Assembly (NCBI GenBank): GCA_016870275.1
Contig: VGBZ01000016.1
Span: 1 to 51,796 of the forward strand
Direction of reading: 5' to 3'
DNA length: 51,796 nt
Origin: Actinomycetota bacterium
GTDB lineage: Bacteria; Actinomycetota; Acidimicrobiia; Acidimicrobiales; Microtrichaceae
Made by a program: the position numbers and the translations under genes
Shown: positions 16,327-23,935 of the stretch, piece by piece
Position numbering within the stretch: the stretch's first letter is position 1
Layout: every line of letters begins with the position of its first letter
The notes under the pieces: model-generated
Told to the model about the DNA's origin: nothing
Database searches by the model: none
The model's input: the letters and a program-made list of their open reading frames with translations, nothing else

Positions 16327-16843
16327 GATGACCGGGTGGACCACCGCCTTGTCCATCGCCGTCGCCTCGTGTTCCGCCGTCCTGCTCGGCGCCGGGATCG
16401 CGAAGCTCGTCGAACCCGCAGGCACCGAGGAGGTACTCACCTCGTTTGGGGTCTCAGCACCACGGGTGGGTGCCAGGGCGCTCGCCATCTACGAGGTGGC
16501 CCTCGGTGCCGCCACGCTCGCCATTGCCGGTCCGGTCCTCGCAGCGATCGTCGGGGTGACGTACGCCGCAGCCGCCGGCGTCGTGCTGGCGGCCCGACGC
16601 GCCGGTCTGGGCTCCTGCGGGTGCTTCGGCTCCCGCTCCCCCGCCCCCCGGGTGCAACACGCGATCGTCAACCTGGTGTGCGCCGTGGTGGCGGGAGCGG
16701 GCGCAGTGAGCGGAATCGTTCCGATCTCAGAGACGTTCTCGGGCCGATCACCCGTGGCTGCCATGGCGATCGTCGCACTGACGATCGCCACCGCTGGATT
16801 CCTGGTGGTCGCCTCGACCGCAGCGCCGCGTCAGCGGATCTGA
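16292..16843 (+). CDS. MauE/DoxX-like membrane protein
   Basis: This is a 183-residue protein with four to five membrane segments that resembles MauE (methylamine-utilisation) and DoxX-like proteins. TM1 is TTALSIAVASCSAVLLGAGI, followed by KLVEPAGTEEVLTSFG. The signature GSCGCFGSRSPAP after the third segment carries a Cys pair (C-G-C), typical of MauE-type proteins, which are linked to disulfide formation or transfer at the membrane. No mau genes are nearby, so methylamine use is not implied. The start GTG 16292 is fixed by TACGAT 7 nt upstream. The 3' end overlaps the convergent ATPase gene by 13 bp. Confidence 0.75.
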   Translation: MGISAVGISAVGMTGWTTALSIAVASCSAVLLGAGIAKLVEPAGTEEVLTSFGVSAPRVGARALAIYEVALGAATLAIAGPVLAAIVGVTYAAAAGVVLAARRAGLGSCGCFGSRSPAPRVQHAIVNLVCAVVAGAGAVSGIVPISETFSGRSPVAAMAIVALTIATAGFLVVASTAAPRQRI

Positions 16844-19215
16844 ACGGGCTCCGCCACCTCACCGCCGTCGGCCGTCACCGGAACCAGTCGGATCGCCACC
16901 GCTGCGAAGACCACCACGACGGCGATCGCCGCCCACGTCGATCCGCTCGGCATGTCGAGTTCGAAGAACGCCGACAGCGGCGGCACCGTGAGCACCACCA
17001 GAATTCCGACGGCCATCGAGCCGACCAGGAACCAGCGCCACGGCGGCAGCGATCCGGTCAACCGGAGGAGGATCGCGAGACCAACGCCGAGCAGGGTGAT
17101 CGTCGTGGCGGTCCGGGCCTCGATCAGGTCGATCTGGTCATCACGCAGGGCCCACCAGTAGATGGCCAGCGACGCCACAGCGGCGATCAGTCCGGCGGGA
17201 ATGGCGAAGCGGACCACCCGGCCGACGAACCCGCTCCGGGCCCGTCGCGGATCCGGAGCCAGGGCCAGGACGAGACCCGGCAGGCCGACCGACAGGGTCC
17301 GGACCACCGTGAGGTGACGGGGCAGGAATGGGTACTCAGCTCCGACCGCTGCGATCACGAGGGCAATCGTGGCGGAATAGACGGTGCCGTAGATGAACAG
17401 GTTGGCCGCACGCTCGACGCTGTTGATCACACGACGACCCTCAGCGAGCACACCCGGCAGCGTGGAGAACCGGTCGTCGAGGAGCACGAGCTGCGCCACC
17501 GCTCGCGTCGCTGCCGACCCAGCCCCCATGGCGATTCCCATGTCGGCGTCCTTCAACGCCAGCACATCGTTGACTCCGTCGCCGGTCATGGCGACCGTGC
17601 AACCACGCGACTGGAGTGCCTGGACCATGGCCCGCTTCTGCGGCGGCGTCACCCGACCGAACACTGCGTCCGCCTCGACAGCGTCAGCGAGAAGCTCCGG
17701 ATCCTCGGGGAGTTCTCGTGCGCTCGTGCAGGATGTTGCGTGCGGGACCCCGGCCCGGCCCGCCACCGCAGCCACCGTCTCGGGGTGGTCCCCGGAGATC
17801 ACCTTGAGGTCGACGCCCTGCTCGGCGAAGTACGCAAGTGTCTCCGGAGCGTCGACCCGGATGCTGTCCTCGAGCAGCAGCAGTGCTCGTGGTCGCAGAT
17901 CCTCGGGTAGGCCGATGGGAGCACCGTCACCGTCGAGCAGGAGCGACGATGCCGACGAGAAGAGCACCACCCGGCGTCCGAGTTGGGCCTGTGCCTCCAC
18001 TGCTGCGGCGACGGCGTCGTCACCCGACGCCAGGATCTCCGGCGCCCCGAGGTACGCCGCACCGTGTTCGGGCCACTCGACAGCTGAGTACTTCCGAGCC
18101 GAGGAGAACGGAATCGACGTGGCCACCGGCCAGCCCGGTGGATCCGGGTACGCCAGCGCCACGGCCCGCATCGTGGCGTTTGGGTCGGCGTCCGCAGCGG
18201 CGACTGCGGCGAGCATTCCCTCGATGTCGACTCCGGACCCGTCGAGCACCTCGACACCATTGAAGACGATCTCACCCGACGTGATCGTTCCCGTCTTGTC
18301 GAGGCACAACGTGTCGACACGGGCGAGCAACTCCACCGAAGCGAGCTCGCGCAGCAGTGCGTTGCGGCGGGCGAGCTTCACCACACCGGCGGCGAACGCC
18401 ACGCTGGTGAGAAGCACCAGACCATCGGGCACCATCGCCACACACGCCGCCACCACGCCGGTGAGCGCCGTCTGCCAGTCCTGATTGGCGAGAGAACGAA
18501 GCAGGAGAATGATCGCCACCGGCGGAATGGCGATCATCAGGAACTTGAGGATCCGGTTCACTCCCCGGCGGAGTTCTGAACGAACGAGCGTGAACCGCTT
18601 GGCGTCGTCAGCGAGTCTGGAGGCATAGGACTCAGCACCGACGGCGACCGCCCGGAAGGTTCCGCTGCCCGCAGCCACGAAGCTGCCGCTGAGCACCTCA
18701 TCACCGGGACGCTTGCGAACCGGGTCGATCTCACCGGTGAGCAGGGACTCGTTCAACTCGAGGCCTGTCTCGTCTACCACTTCGCCGTCGACGACCACTT
18801 GAGCCCCCGGTGAGAGCAGCAGCAGGTCATCGGCGACGACGTCCTCGACAGCAAGTTCCTCTATCGAGCCGTTGCGCCTCACCACGGCCCGGGGCGTGTT
18901 CAGCACTGCCAGACGCTCGAGCGCAGCCCGGGCTCGCACCTCCTGGATGGTGCCGATCAGTGAGTTCGCCACGATCACGCCGACGAACAACGCATCTGGG
19001 CCGATCCCGTTGGCGACGACCACCAGCACGAAGAGCACACCGACGATCCCGTTCACGGGCGTCAGCAGGTTCGCCCGGAGGATCTGTGCGGTGGTCCTCG
19101 TCGGAGTTGCGGGGACGTGGTTCGTCCTGCCGGTCGCCACCCGTTCGGCCACCTCGGCGGTGCTCAGACCCGATGTGCTCCAGTCGGGACTGAGCGCCGG
19201 AGTCGTCGGAGTCAC
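16831..19215 (-). CDS. P-type cation ATPase (CtpE-like)
   Basis: This is a 794-residue P-type ATPase closest in layout to mycobacterial CtpE, a calcium-uptake ATPase. The actuator motif reads LLTGEID (around residue 158), with Ile where TGES has Ser. The phosphorylation site is CLDKTGTITSGE (around 305). The hinge is MTGDGVNDVLALKDADMGIA (around 543), followed by four C-terminal membrane helices. In TM4, where PEGL would be expected, MVPDGLVLLTSVAFAAGVVK has PDGL, a Glu-to-Asp change in the ion-site motif. It probably moves Ca2+ or another divalent cation. GTG 19215 is set by TACTGT exactly 6 nt upstream. It is divergent from the VIT-type metal transporter. Confidence 0.88.
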   Translation of the reverse strand: MTPTTPALSPDWSTSGLSTAEVAERVATGRTNHVPATPTRTTAQILRANLLTPVNGIVGVLFVLVVVANGIGPDALFVGVIVANSLIGTIQEVRARAALERLAVLNTPRAVVRRNGSIEELAVEDVVADDLLLLSPGAQVVVDGEVVDETGLELNESLLTGEIDPVRKRPGDEVLSGSFVAAGSGTFRAVAVGAESYASRLADDAKRFTLVRSELRRGVNRILKFLMIAIPPVAIILLLRSLANQDWQTALTGVVAACVAMVPDGLVLLTSVAFAAGVVKLARRNALLRELASVELLARVDTLCLDKTGTITSGEIVFNGVEVLDGSGVDIEGMLAAVAAADADPNATMRAVALAYPDPPGWPVATSIPFSSARKYSAVEWPEHGAAYLGAPEILASGDDAVAAAVEAQAQLGRRVVLFSSASSLLLDGDGAPIGLPEDLRPRALLLLEDSIRVDAPETLAYFAEQGVDLKVISGDHPETVAAVAGRAGVPHATSCTSARELPEDPELLADAVEADAVFGRVTPPQKRAMVQALQSRGCTVAMTGDGVNDVLALKDADMGIAMGAGSAATRAVAQLVLLDDRFSTLPGVLAEGRRVINSVERAANLFIYGTVYSATIALVIAAVGAEYPFLPRHLTVVRTLSVGLPGLVLALAPDPRRARSGFVGRVVRFAIPAGLIAAVASLAIYWWALRDDQIDLIEARTATTITLLGVGLAILLRLTGSLPPWRWFLVGSMAVGILVVLTVPPLSAFFELDMPSGSTWAAIAVVVVFAAVAIRLVPVTADGGEVAEPVQIR

Positions 19216-19221
19216 GGTGGG

Positions 19222-19261
19222 ACAGTAGCTGAGCGATATCTGACGGAGAACGCCGTATTCT
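19222..19261. promoter_or_regulatory. Divergent leaderless promoters of the ATPase and VIT genes
   Basis: On the minus strand, TACTGT (19227-19222) is 6 nt before the ATPase GTG at 19215. On the plus strand, TATTCT (19256-19261) is 6 nt before the VIT GTG at 19268. The 52-bp gap therefore holds two back-to-back leaderless promoters, which may allow joint metal-responsive control. Confidence 0.55.
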
Positions 19262-19267
19262 CTGCGT

Positions 19268-19969
19268 GTGTCGACCCACGGCCTGACTGAACTCCACCGA
19301 ACCGAGCGAGTCGGTTGGCTGCGAGCGCTCGTCCTCGGCGCCAACGACGGCATCCTCTCGACCGGGGCACTGCTCCTCGGAGTGGCCGGCGCCGGTGCGG
19401 ACCAGACCCAACTCGTCACTGCGGGGATTGCCGCCCTGACCGCCGGCGCGTGCTCGATGGGTATCGGCGAGTTCGTCTCGGTCAGCAGCCAGAGCGATGC
19501 CGAATTCGCCGACCGCGTCGCCGAAGCTGCCGAACTCGCCGAGGACCCCGATGCCGAACTCGCCGAACTGAAGAACATCTACGTCGGCCGGGGCCTTCCC
19601 GAGCCGCTGGCGTGGCAGGTGGCCGAGGCCCTCAGTCAGGACGACGCTCTCGGTGCCCATCTGCGTGATGAGCTCGGCATCACCGAGGAGATGCGCGCCC
19701 GACCGCTCCAGGCCGCAAGCTCGTCGTTCGTCAGCTTTGCGACCGGCGCCAGCATCCCCCTCGTGACCGCCATCCTCGCACCAGCCAGCTTCCGTGAGGT
19801 GGCGATCACCGTGGCCACGATCGTGGCGATGGTCGCCCTCGGTGCTCTGGGAAGCAAGCTCGGCGGGGCGCCGAGTTGGAGGGGTGCAGTCCGGGTGGGA
19901 GTCGGCGGAGCGGCAGCGTTGGCGCTCACCTACTTCATCGGTCGAGCGCTCGGGACCAACGTCGGATAG
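19268..19969 (+). CDS. VIT1/CCC1-family Fe2+/Mn2+ transporter
   Basis: This is a 233-residue membrane protein of the vacuolar iron transporter family. The N-terminal LRALVLGANDGILSTGALLL is the conserved TM1 motif with the Asn-Asp metal-path pair. It is followed by MGIGEFVSVSSQSDAEFADR, in which the TM2 Met/Glu positions are typical. A cytoplasmic helical metal-binding region (residues around 75-150) is rich in Glu and Asp, and three C-terminal helices follow. It would export or sequester Fe2+/Mn2+. It is divergent from the P-type ATPase, suggesting a cation-homeostasis pair. The start follows TATTCT by 6 nt. Confidence 0.9.
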   Translation: MSTHGLTELHRTERVGWLRALVLGANDGILSTGALLLGVAGAGADQTQLVTAGIAALTAGACSMGIGEFVSVSSQSDAEFADRVAEAAELAEDPDAELAELKNIYVGRGLPEPLAWQVAEALSQDDALGAHLRDELGITEEMRARPLQAASSSFVSFATGASIPLVTAILAPASFREVAITVATIVAMVALGALGSKLGGAPSWRGAVRVGVGGAAALALTYFIGRALGTNVG

Positions 19970-19996
19970 ATGGCCCGAGCGGTCGCCCGCCGTGGA

Positions 19997-20485
19997 TCAC
20001 TTGCAGCCGGTGCCGTTCCAAGCGGACTTGTAGCCGTTGTTGATCATCCACAGGGCGGCGTCGTCCTGGATGTGCGGCGGTGCGTCCATGGCACGGGCAA
20101 ACTCGGCACCGCCGACCTTGGGAGCCACGTTGCGCCACGTCGAGTTGAGGAACTGGTATGCACCCGATGCGCTGCTGATGGGGTTCTTGGCAAGGTACCC
20201 ATTGGTGTGGGGCCACGCTCCGCGATCGGACTCGTGGCGACGCACGCACGTCAAGAAAGGATGGAGTTGGTTCTGCCGCCGGACCTCGAGGATCGCCGAC
20301 TGTTCGGCGTCACTGAGACCGGCAACGGTGACCGCCAGACCGGCGACCGGTTCACACGCTGTGAGACCGACGCCGAGTCCGAGCAGTGCCACTGCGACGA
20401 CCCTGCGCCAACGGAGCAGGGGGAGTGGAGCGGGAGCAGCGTCGATCTCGTCGGAGGAAAGTGGGCGGAGCATTTCAGTTTTCAT
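19997..20485 (-). CDS. Rpf-like transglycosylase domain protein
   Basis: This is a 162-residue membrane-anchored or secreted protein. The N-terminal helix (LLRWRRVVAVALLGLGVGLT) ends in ACEP, with a Cys that could be a lipobox site (LTAC). The C-terminal domain is of the resuscitation-promoting-factor/lysozyme-like type: FLTCVRRHESDRGAW, where the Glu after RRH is the expected catalytic acid, followed by NPISSASGAYQFLNSTWRNV. It would cleave peptidoglycan glycan strands. ATG 20485 is preceded by a promoter with a short 5' UTR (see 20530). A cysteine near the C-terminus (NGTGCK) may pair with the domain cysteine. Confidence 0.8.
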   Translation of the reverse strand: MKTEMLRPLSSDEIDAAPAPLPLLRWRRVVAVALLGLGVGLTACEPVAGLAVTVAGLSDAEQSAILEVRRQNQLHPFLTCVRRHESDRGAWPHTNGYLAKNPISSASGAYQFLNSTWRNVAPKVGGAEFARAMDAPPHIQDDAALWMINNGYKSAWNGTGCK

Positions 20486-20529
20486 GGCTTTGGGAGTGTC
20501 CGGGGTGGTTGGCGACGGGCGGGCCGTCA

Positions 20530-20558
20530 GTATTACAGAACGCTCTTGGTTTCGTCAT
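20530..20558 (-). promoter_or_regulatory. Promoter of the Rpf-like gene
   Basis: Reading the minus strand, ATGACG (20558-20553) and TAATAC (20535-20530) are separated by 17 bp, a reasonable -35/-10 pair. It would start transcription near 20523, about 38 nt before ATG 20485. Confidence 0.4.
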
Positions 20559-20570
20559 ATCGGAACGCTG

Positions 20571-20590
20571 TTCGTGACAGAGTTCACGAA
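20571..20590. promoter_or_regulatory. 20-bp inverted repeat, operator candidate
   Basis: TTCGTGACAGAGTTCACGAA has perfect 7-bp arms (TTCGTGA/TCACGAA) around 6 bp. It sits immediately upstream of the Rpf -35 box and 53 bp before the desaturase leader RNA, in the shared gap. A dimeric regulator site is a natural reading. Confidence 0.5.
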
Positions 20591-20642
20591 CCTGCAATGG
20601 TCCACGGGGATTACCGCCGGTAACCAAAAGCTGCTAGGTTGC

Positions 20643-20728
20643 GTTTCGAGAACCCGGGGCTCGAACTTTCGGGGGTCAGGGCCCCCGAACTACGGGGCCG
20701 GACCGTGGCCCCGAGACAGATGCGAAAC
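20643..20728 (+). promoter_or_regulatory. Structured 5' leader of the desaturase (riboswitch-like candidate)
   Basis: An outer stem GTTTCG (20643-20648)/CGAAAC (20723-20728) encloses three hairpins. The first is a short GAG/CTC stem at 20648-20662. The second is TTCGGGGG/CCCCCGAA (20668-20675/20682-20689, loop TCAGGG). The third is CGGGGCC/GGCCCCG (20693-20699/20707-20713). The Shine-Dalgarno AGAGGGG follows at 20744-20750. The compact multi-hairpin junction just before a ribosome site is the shape of a cis-regulatory RNA. I do not recognise it as a known class. Confidence 0.45.
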
Positions 20729-20759
20729 AGAGTCGAACCTCACAGAGGGGAACAGTCCG

Positions 20760-21632
20760 ATTACCACCACCACTCCACCGCTCAACGGGACCACCGACGA
20801 CCGAAGCGTTCCCGAGGACCTCACCAGTCCACTACCGCACGGCCGGATCTCACCGATCTCCTCGATTCCGTTCTTCGTGGTCCACCTGCTTCCGTTCCTG
20901 GCGATTTTCACGGGCGTGACGTGGACTGCGGTGATCCTGTGCTTCGTGACCTACTGGGGCCGGATGTTCTTCATCACTGCCGGCTACCACCGGTACTTCT
21001 CCCACCGGACCTACCGGACGGGTCGGGTCTTCCAGTTCATCCTCGCCTTCGGCGGAACGAGCGCCGCACAGAAGGGGCCGCTCTGGTGGGCTGGTCACCA
21101 TCGGATCCACCACCGCTACACCGACACCGAGATAGACCCCCACACCCCGAGGAAGGGGTTCTGGTGGAGTCACGTCGGTTGGATCCTGTCCCGGGACACC
21201 AAGGACCAGCCGGAGAACACGATGAAGGACTTCGCCCGTTTCCCGGAGATCCGGTTCATCTCCCGCTTCGACTGGATCGCCCCGTGGAGTCTGGCGATCG
21301 CATGTTTCCTGATCGGTGGCCTGCCCGGACTGTTGATCGGCTTCTTCCTCTCCACCGTGTTGTTGTGGCACTCCACCTTCATGATCAACTCGCTGGCTCA
21401 CGTCTACGGCCGACGGCGGTTCAGGACCAACGACACGAGCCGGAACAACGCTCTGCTCGCCATCCTCGCCATGGGCGAGGGCTGGCACAACAACCACCAC
21501 CGACAGGCGAGTGTCTGCCGTCAGGGACTCAAGTGGTACGAGATCGACGTGACCTGGTACATCCTCGCCGGACTCGAGAAACTGCATATCATCTGGGACG
21601 TTCGTCGGCCTCGGCCCGAGGACGCCGCCTAG
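20760..21632 (+). CDS. Acyl-CoA / fatty acid desaturase with apparent ATT start
   Basis: This is a 290-residue membrane fatty acid desaturase (delta-9 type) that introduces a double bond using a di-iron centre. All three histidine boxes are present: HRYFSH, HRIHH and HNNHH. Four hydrophobic segments are seen, for example FFVVHLLPFLAIFTGVTWTA. The coding frame is open further upstream, but 20577-20759 has no coding character and folds as RNA. From there to GTG 20877 the frame has no ATG, GTG or TTG, and 20877 would remove the family-conserved segment SSIPFF. ATT 20760 follows AGAGGGG by 9 nt and is the best start. The small membrane protein follows after 9 bp. Confidence 0.85.
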   Translation: MTTTTPPLNGTTDDRSVPEDLTSPLPHGRISPISSIPFFVVHLLPFLAIFTGVTWTAVILCFVTYWGRMFFITAGYHRYFSHRTYRTGRVFQFILAFGGTSAAQKGPLWWAGHHRIHHRYTDTEIDPHTPRKGFWWSHVGWILSRDTKDQPENTMKDFARFPEIRFISRFDWIAPWSLAIACFLIGGLPGLLIGFFLSTVLLWHSTFMINSLAHVYGRRRFRTNDTSRNNALLAILAMGEGWHNNHHRQASVCRQGLKWYEIDVTWYILAGLEKLHIIWDVRRPRPEDAA

Positions 21633-21641
21633 AGTGCCTCG

Positions 21642-21935
21642 ATGCCCTGCGGATGCCTCATCGCTCTCGGCGCCCTCGTCTCGCCTCGATTCGGGCTGTT
21701 CCTGCTCTGGTTGTTCACCGACAAGATCCCCCGGGCGTTCGACGGAAGCTGGCTGTTGCCGATTCTCGGGTTCCTCCTGCTGCCGTGGACCACGTTGGCG
21801 TGGGCCATCTTCTGGTCTCCATTGGACGGAGTTGCGGGCTTCGGCTGGGCGTTCGTGATCCTCGGACTGGTCGCTGACATCTCCACCCACGTCGGCTCTG
21901 GTCAGGTCCGACGATCCGAGTCCTCGAGAAGCTGA
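21642..21935 (+). CDS. Small conserved-looking membrane protein
   Basis: This is a 97-residue protein with three hydrophobic segments (MPCGCLIALGALVSPRFGLF, WLLPILGFLLLPWTTLAWAI, GWAFVILGLVADIS) and a polar tail. A Cys pair (CGC) lies at the extreme N-terminus. I do not recognise a family. It lies 9 bp downstream of the desaturase and 4 bp before the channel gene, so all three are probably one transcript. Codon third positions are strongly G/C, which supports a real gene. Confidence 0.65.
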   Translation: MPCGCLIALGALVSPRFGLFLLWLFTDKIPRAFDGSWLLPILGFLLLPWTTLAWAIFWSPLDGVAGFGWAFVILGLVADISTHVGSGQVRRSESSRS

Positions 21936-21939
21936 GCCT

Positions 21940-22815
21940 TTGGGTGTGAAGCGCACTAGCCTTGCGGATCGCTGGCAGGCCTATCTGCGCAGCACGTCAG
22001 AACAGGAGCGACCGATCACTCCGGTCCTGTTGCTGACAATCTCCTCCATCATAATGATGCCGCTGCTCGACGGCTTCAGGTTCGGCCGGATCGTTCTGGT
22101 GATGCTGATCGGTGTCGCTGCGCTGATGGCGCTCACCCGGACCGGGGCGAGTCGGCGGATCCGGTTGGGCGCCTCGATCGCAGTCATCTCGGCGATCATC
22201 GCTACTAGCGGACCGGCCGCAACGGGCGGACCGCTCGCTCAGGGAACCAACCCCTGGCAGCAGATACTCGCACAGGTCATGTTCGTGCTGATGCTCGTGA
22301 TCACCCCGACCGTCATGTTGTTGCGGCTCCTCCTCCGCCCCCGGATCACCCTCGACACGCTCGCCGGTGCCCTCACTGCGTACCTGCAGATCGGGCTCTT
22401 CTTTGCGGCGCTGTACCGACTGCTCAACCTGATCGACTCCGATTCGTTCTTCGGGCCCGGCGTCGAGACCTCAGAGCAGACGTACCAGTACTTCAGCTTC
22501 ATCACGCTCACGACCGTCGGCTACGGCGACTACACGCCGGCCACGGAATTCGGCCAGACGCTGGCCAGTATCGAAGCGATCTTCGGACAGGTGTTCCTGG
22601 TCACTGTGGTGGCGCTCACCGTGTCGAACCTCGGACGCGAATTCCCCCACCGCCGCAGGTTGCACCCCGAGGAAGAGTCCGAAGAGTCCGAAGAGTCCGA
22701 AGAGTCCGAAGAGTCCGAAGAGTCCGAAGAGTCCGAAGAGTCCGAAGAGTCCGACGAGTCCGACGAGTCCGACGAGTCCGACGAGTCCGACGAGTCCGTG
22801 GCGCCCGGGTCCTGA
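21940..22815 (+). CDS. Potassium channel family protein with acidic repeat tail
   Basis: This is a roughly 291-residue ion-channel-like protein. Four or five N-terminal hydrophobic segments precede a two-helix pore domain with the potassium selectivity filter in FITLTTVGYGDYTPATEFGQ (TVGYGD). It ends in a long cytosolic tail: after HRRRLHPE come nine EES and five DES tripeptides, giving a strongly negative run of about 42 residues. The tail may act as a charged tether or gate, or be phosphorylated on serine; this is inference. The start is TTG 21940 or GTG 21946, and the choice is open. It is convergent with apbE, with 25 bp between the stops. Confidence 0.85.
   Translation: MGVKRTSLADRWQAYLRSTSEQERPITPVLLLTISSIIMMPLLDGFRFGRIVLVMLIGVAALMALTRTGASRRIRLGASIAVISAIIATSGPAATGGPLAQGTNPWQQILAQVMFVLMLVITPTVMLLRLLLRPRITLDTLAGALTAYLQIGLFFAALYRLLNLIDSDSFFGPGVETSEQTYQYFSFITLTTVGYGDYTPATEFGQTLASIEAIFGQVFLVTVVALTVSNLGREFPHRRRLHPEEESEESEESEESEESEESEESEESEESDESDESDESDESDESVAPGS
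22672..22797 (+). repeat. Fourteen tandem 9-bp copies in the channel gene
   Basis: Nine copies of GAAGAGTCC (22672-22752) are followed by five of GACGAGTCC (22753-22797), encoding (EES)9(DES)5. The single synonymous-position switch between blocks, with perfect identity inside each, points to recent slippage expansion. Confidence 0.95.
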
Positions 22816-22840
22816 TCCGAACTCGTGCGCCTCGTTGCGT

Positions 22841-23935
22841 TCAAACGGACGAGTCGTGCAACAACTGATCTTGTACGCCCCGTCGTGTGCGACACCCCGG
22901 GGGAGGCCGACGACACTGGGCTTCTGACGTCGTCTCATCGGTCAGGGCACCTCCGCTGCGTTGGGCGCCAACATCGATCACCCGGCCGTCACCCAGGCTC
23001 ATCCAGCCGCTGACACCGGACCGCTTCAGCAGTGCCGCCCCGTTCCGTTCGCCCGCCACCAGCGCCGCCTTGGCGAGGCACTCAGACCACCAGGCCTCTG
23101 CGGCGGCAACCACCACCGAAGTGACACCCGAACACGACGGCGCGCCGGTGCTCGGATCGATGAGGTGGTGCGACCACCCGCCGACGTCGGTCGGCCAGCG
23201 CCGAACCGCAGTGCTGCTCGCTGCGATCGCTCCCGAGGTGAGGCGCGCCGTGAAGGCATGTCCGACGCGATACGCATCGGCGACCGGCACCATCCAGCCG
23301 TGCTCCGGCGCCACCCCGGCGGTGCGGACGTCGCCACCGACGGAGATGCAGACGGATTGGAAGCCGTCGGCAACGAGCGTCTCAGCAACGAGATCCGCAG
23401 CCAACCCCTTCCCGATTCCACTGAGGTCGAGTCGGAGGCCCGGTGGTCGATGCACGATGCTCCGTGCCTCAGCCCGATCGAGTTCGATCTCCTCAGCTCC
23501 GACGACCGGGACGCCGGCACTCGGTGGACGGGACCGGCCGTCGAACAACTCGAAGGAACAGTCGTATCCGGCGGCCACGACGGCGTCGTGGACGGTGGGA
23601 TCGAACCAACCGTCGGTGGCCCGCCACGCCGCAAGGGCGCAGGTGAGGATCAGTCCGAGGGTGTTCGACACCGGAACGGAGGGACGCGGATCCTCGTTGA
23701 GCCGGCTCAACTCGCTCGTCGGCCGGAACCGACTCCAGGACTGCTCGTAGTGCTCGAGCAGTGAACGAGTCCGGTCGCCGAGGTCCGCAGGGCCGGTAAT
23801 GCCAGCGAGACGAGCGGTGTGTGCGGGCCCGCCGTGGGCGACCACGTGGACCTCCGTTCCGAGTGCGCGGATCCGTTCCGATCGCCACCCCGATGAACTG
23901 GCAGGCGAATCGCTCAACACGTCGACGGCCCACAA
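22841..23935 (-). CDS. apbE: FAD:protein FMN transferase (ApbE)
   Basis: This is a 364-residue ApbE-family flavin transferase, which attaches FMN to a Thr/Ser of target proteins using FAD and Mg2+. Diagnostic pieces are LSRLNEDPRPSVPVS, LDLSGIGKGLAADLVAETLV, VCISVGGDVRTAG and HHLIDPSTGAPSCSGVTSVV, in the expected order. No clear signal peptide or lipobox is seen, so its location is uncertain. The C-terminal 40 residues are poorly conserved-looking. It overlaps the upstream Pro-rich protein gene by 22 bp on the same strand. I see no flavinylation target motif (D..[ST]GAT) in that neighbour. Confidence 0.88.
   Translation of the reverse strand: MWAVDVLSDSPASSSGWRSERIRALGTEVHVVAHGGPAHTARLAGITGPADLGDRTRSLLEHYEQSWSRFRPTSELSRLNEDPRPSVPVSNTLGLILTCALAAWRATDGWFDPTVHDAVVAAGYDCSFELFDGRSRPPSAGVPVVGAEEIELDRAEARSIVHRPPGLRLDLSGIGKGLAADLVAETLVADGFQSVCISVGGDVRTAGVAPEHGWMVPVADAYRVGHAFTARLTSGAIAASSTAVRRWPTDVGGWSHHLIDPSTGAPSCSGVTSVVVAAAEAWWSECLAKAALVAGERNGAALLKRSGVSGWMSLGDGRVIDVGAQRSGGALTDETTSEAQCRRPPPGCRTRRGVQDQLLHDSSV

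Noticed and set aside
16222-17910. 562-residue plus-strand frame across the MauE-like and ATPase genes
   Set aside because: It crosses two real genes in another frame and has a shadow-like Arg/Gly/Ser-rich composition.
20641-20730. tRNA-like gene
   Set aside because: The GC-rich hairpins superficially recall a tRNA, but there is no 7-bp acceptor stem, no GTTCGAA T-loop in place, and the hairpin spacing does not fit.
20037-20759. N-terminal extension of the desaturase frame to 20037
   Set aside because: The extension runs antisense through the Rpf-like gene and through the structured leader; codon use is non-coding and no desaturase has such a domain.
22672-22797. CRISPR array
   Set aside because: The 9-bp copies are contiguous with no spacers and lie in frame within a channel gene.
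22841-22940. Flavinylation target motif beside apbE
   Set aside because: Neither the Pro-rich neighbour nor the channel shows a D..[ST]GAT motif, so no target is claimed.
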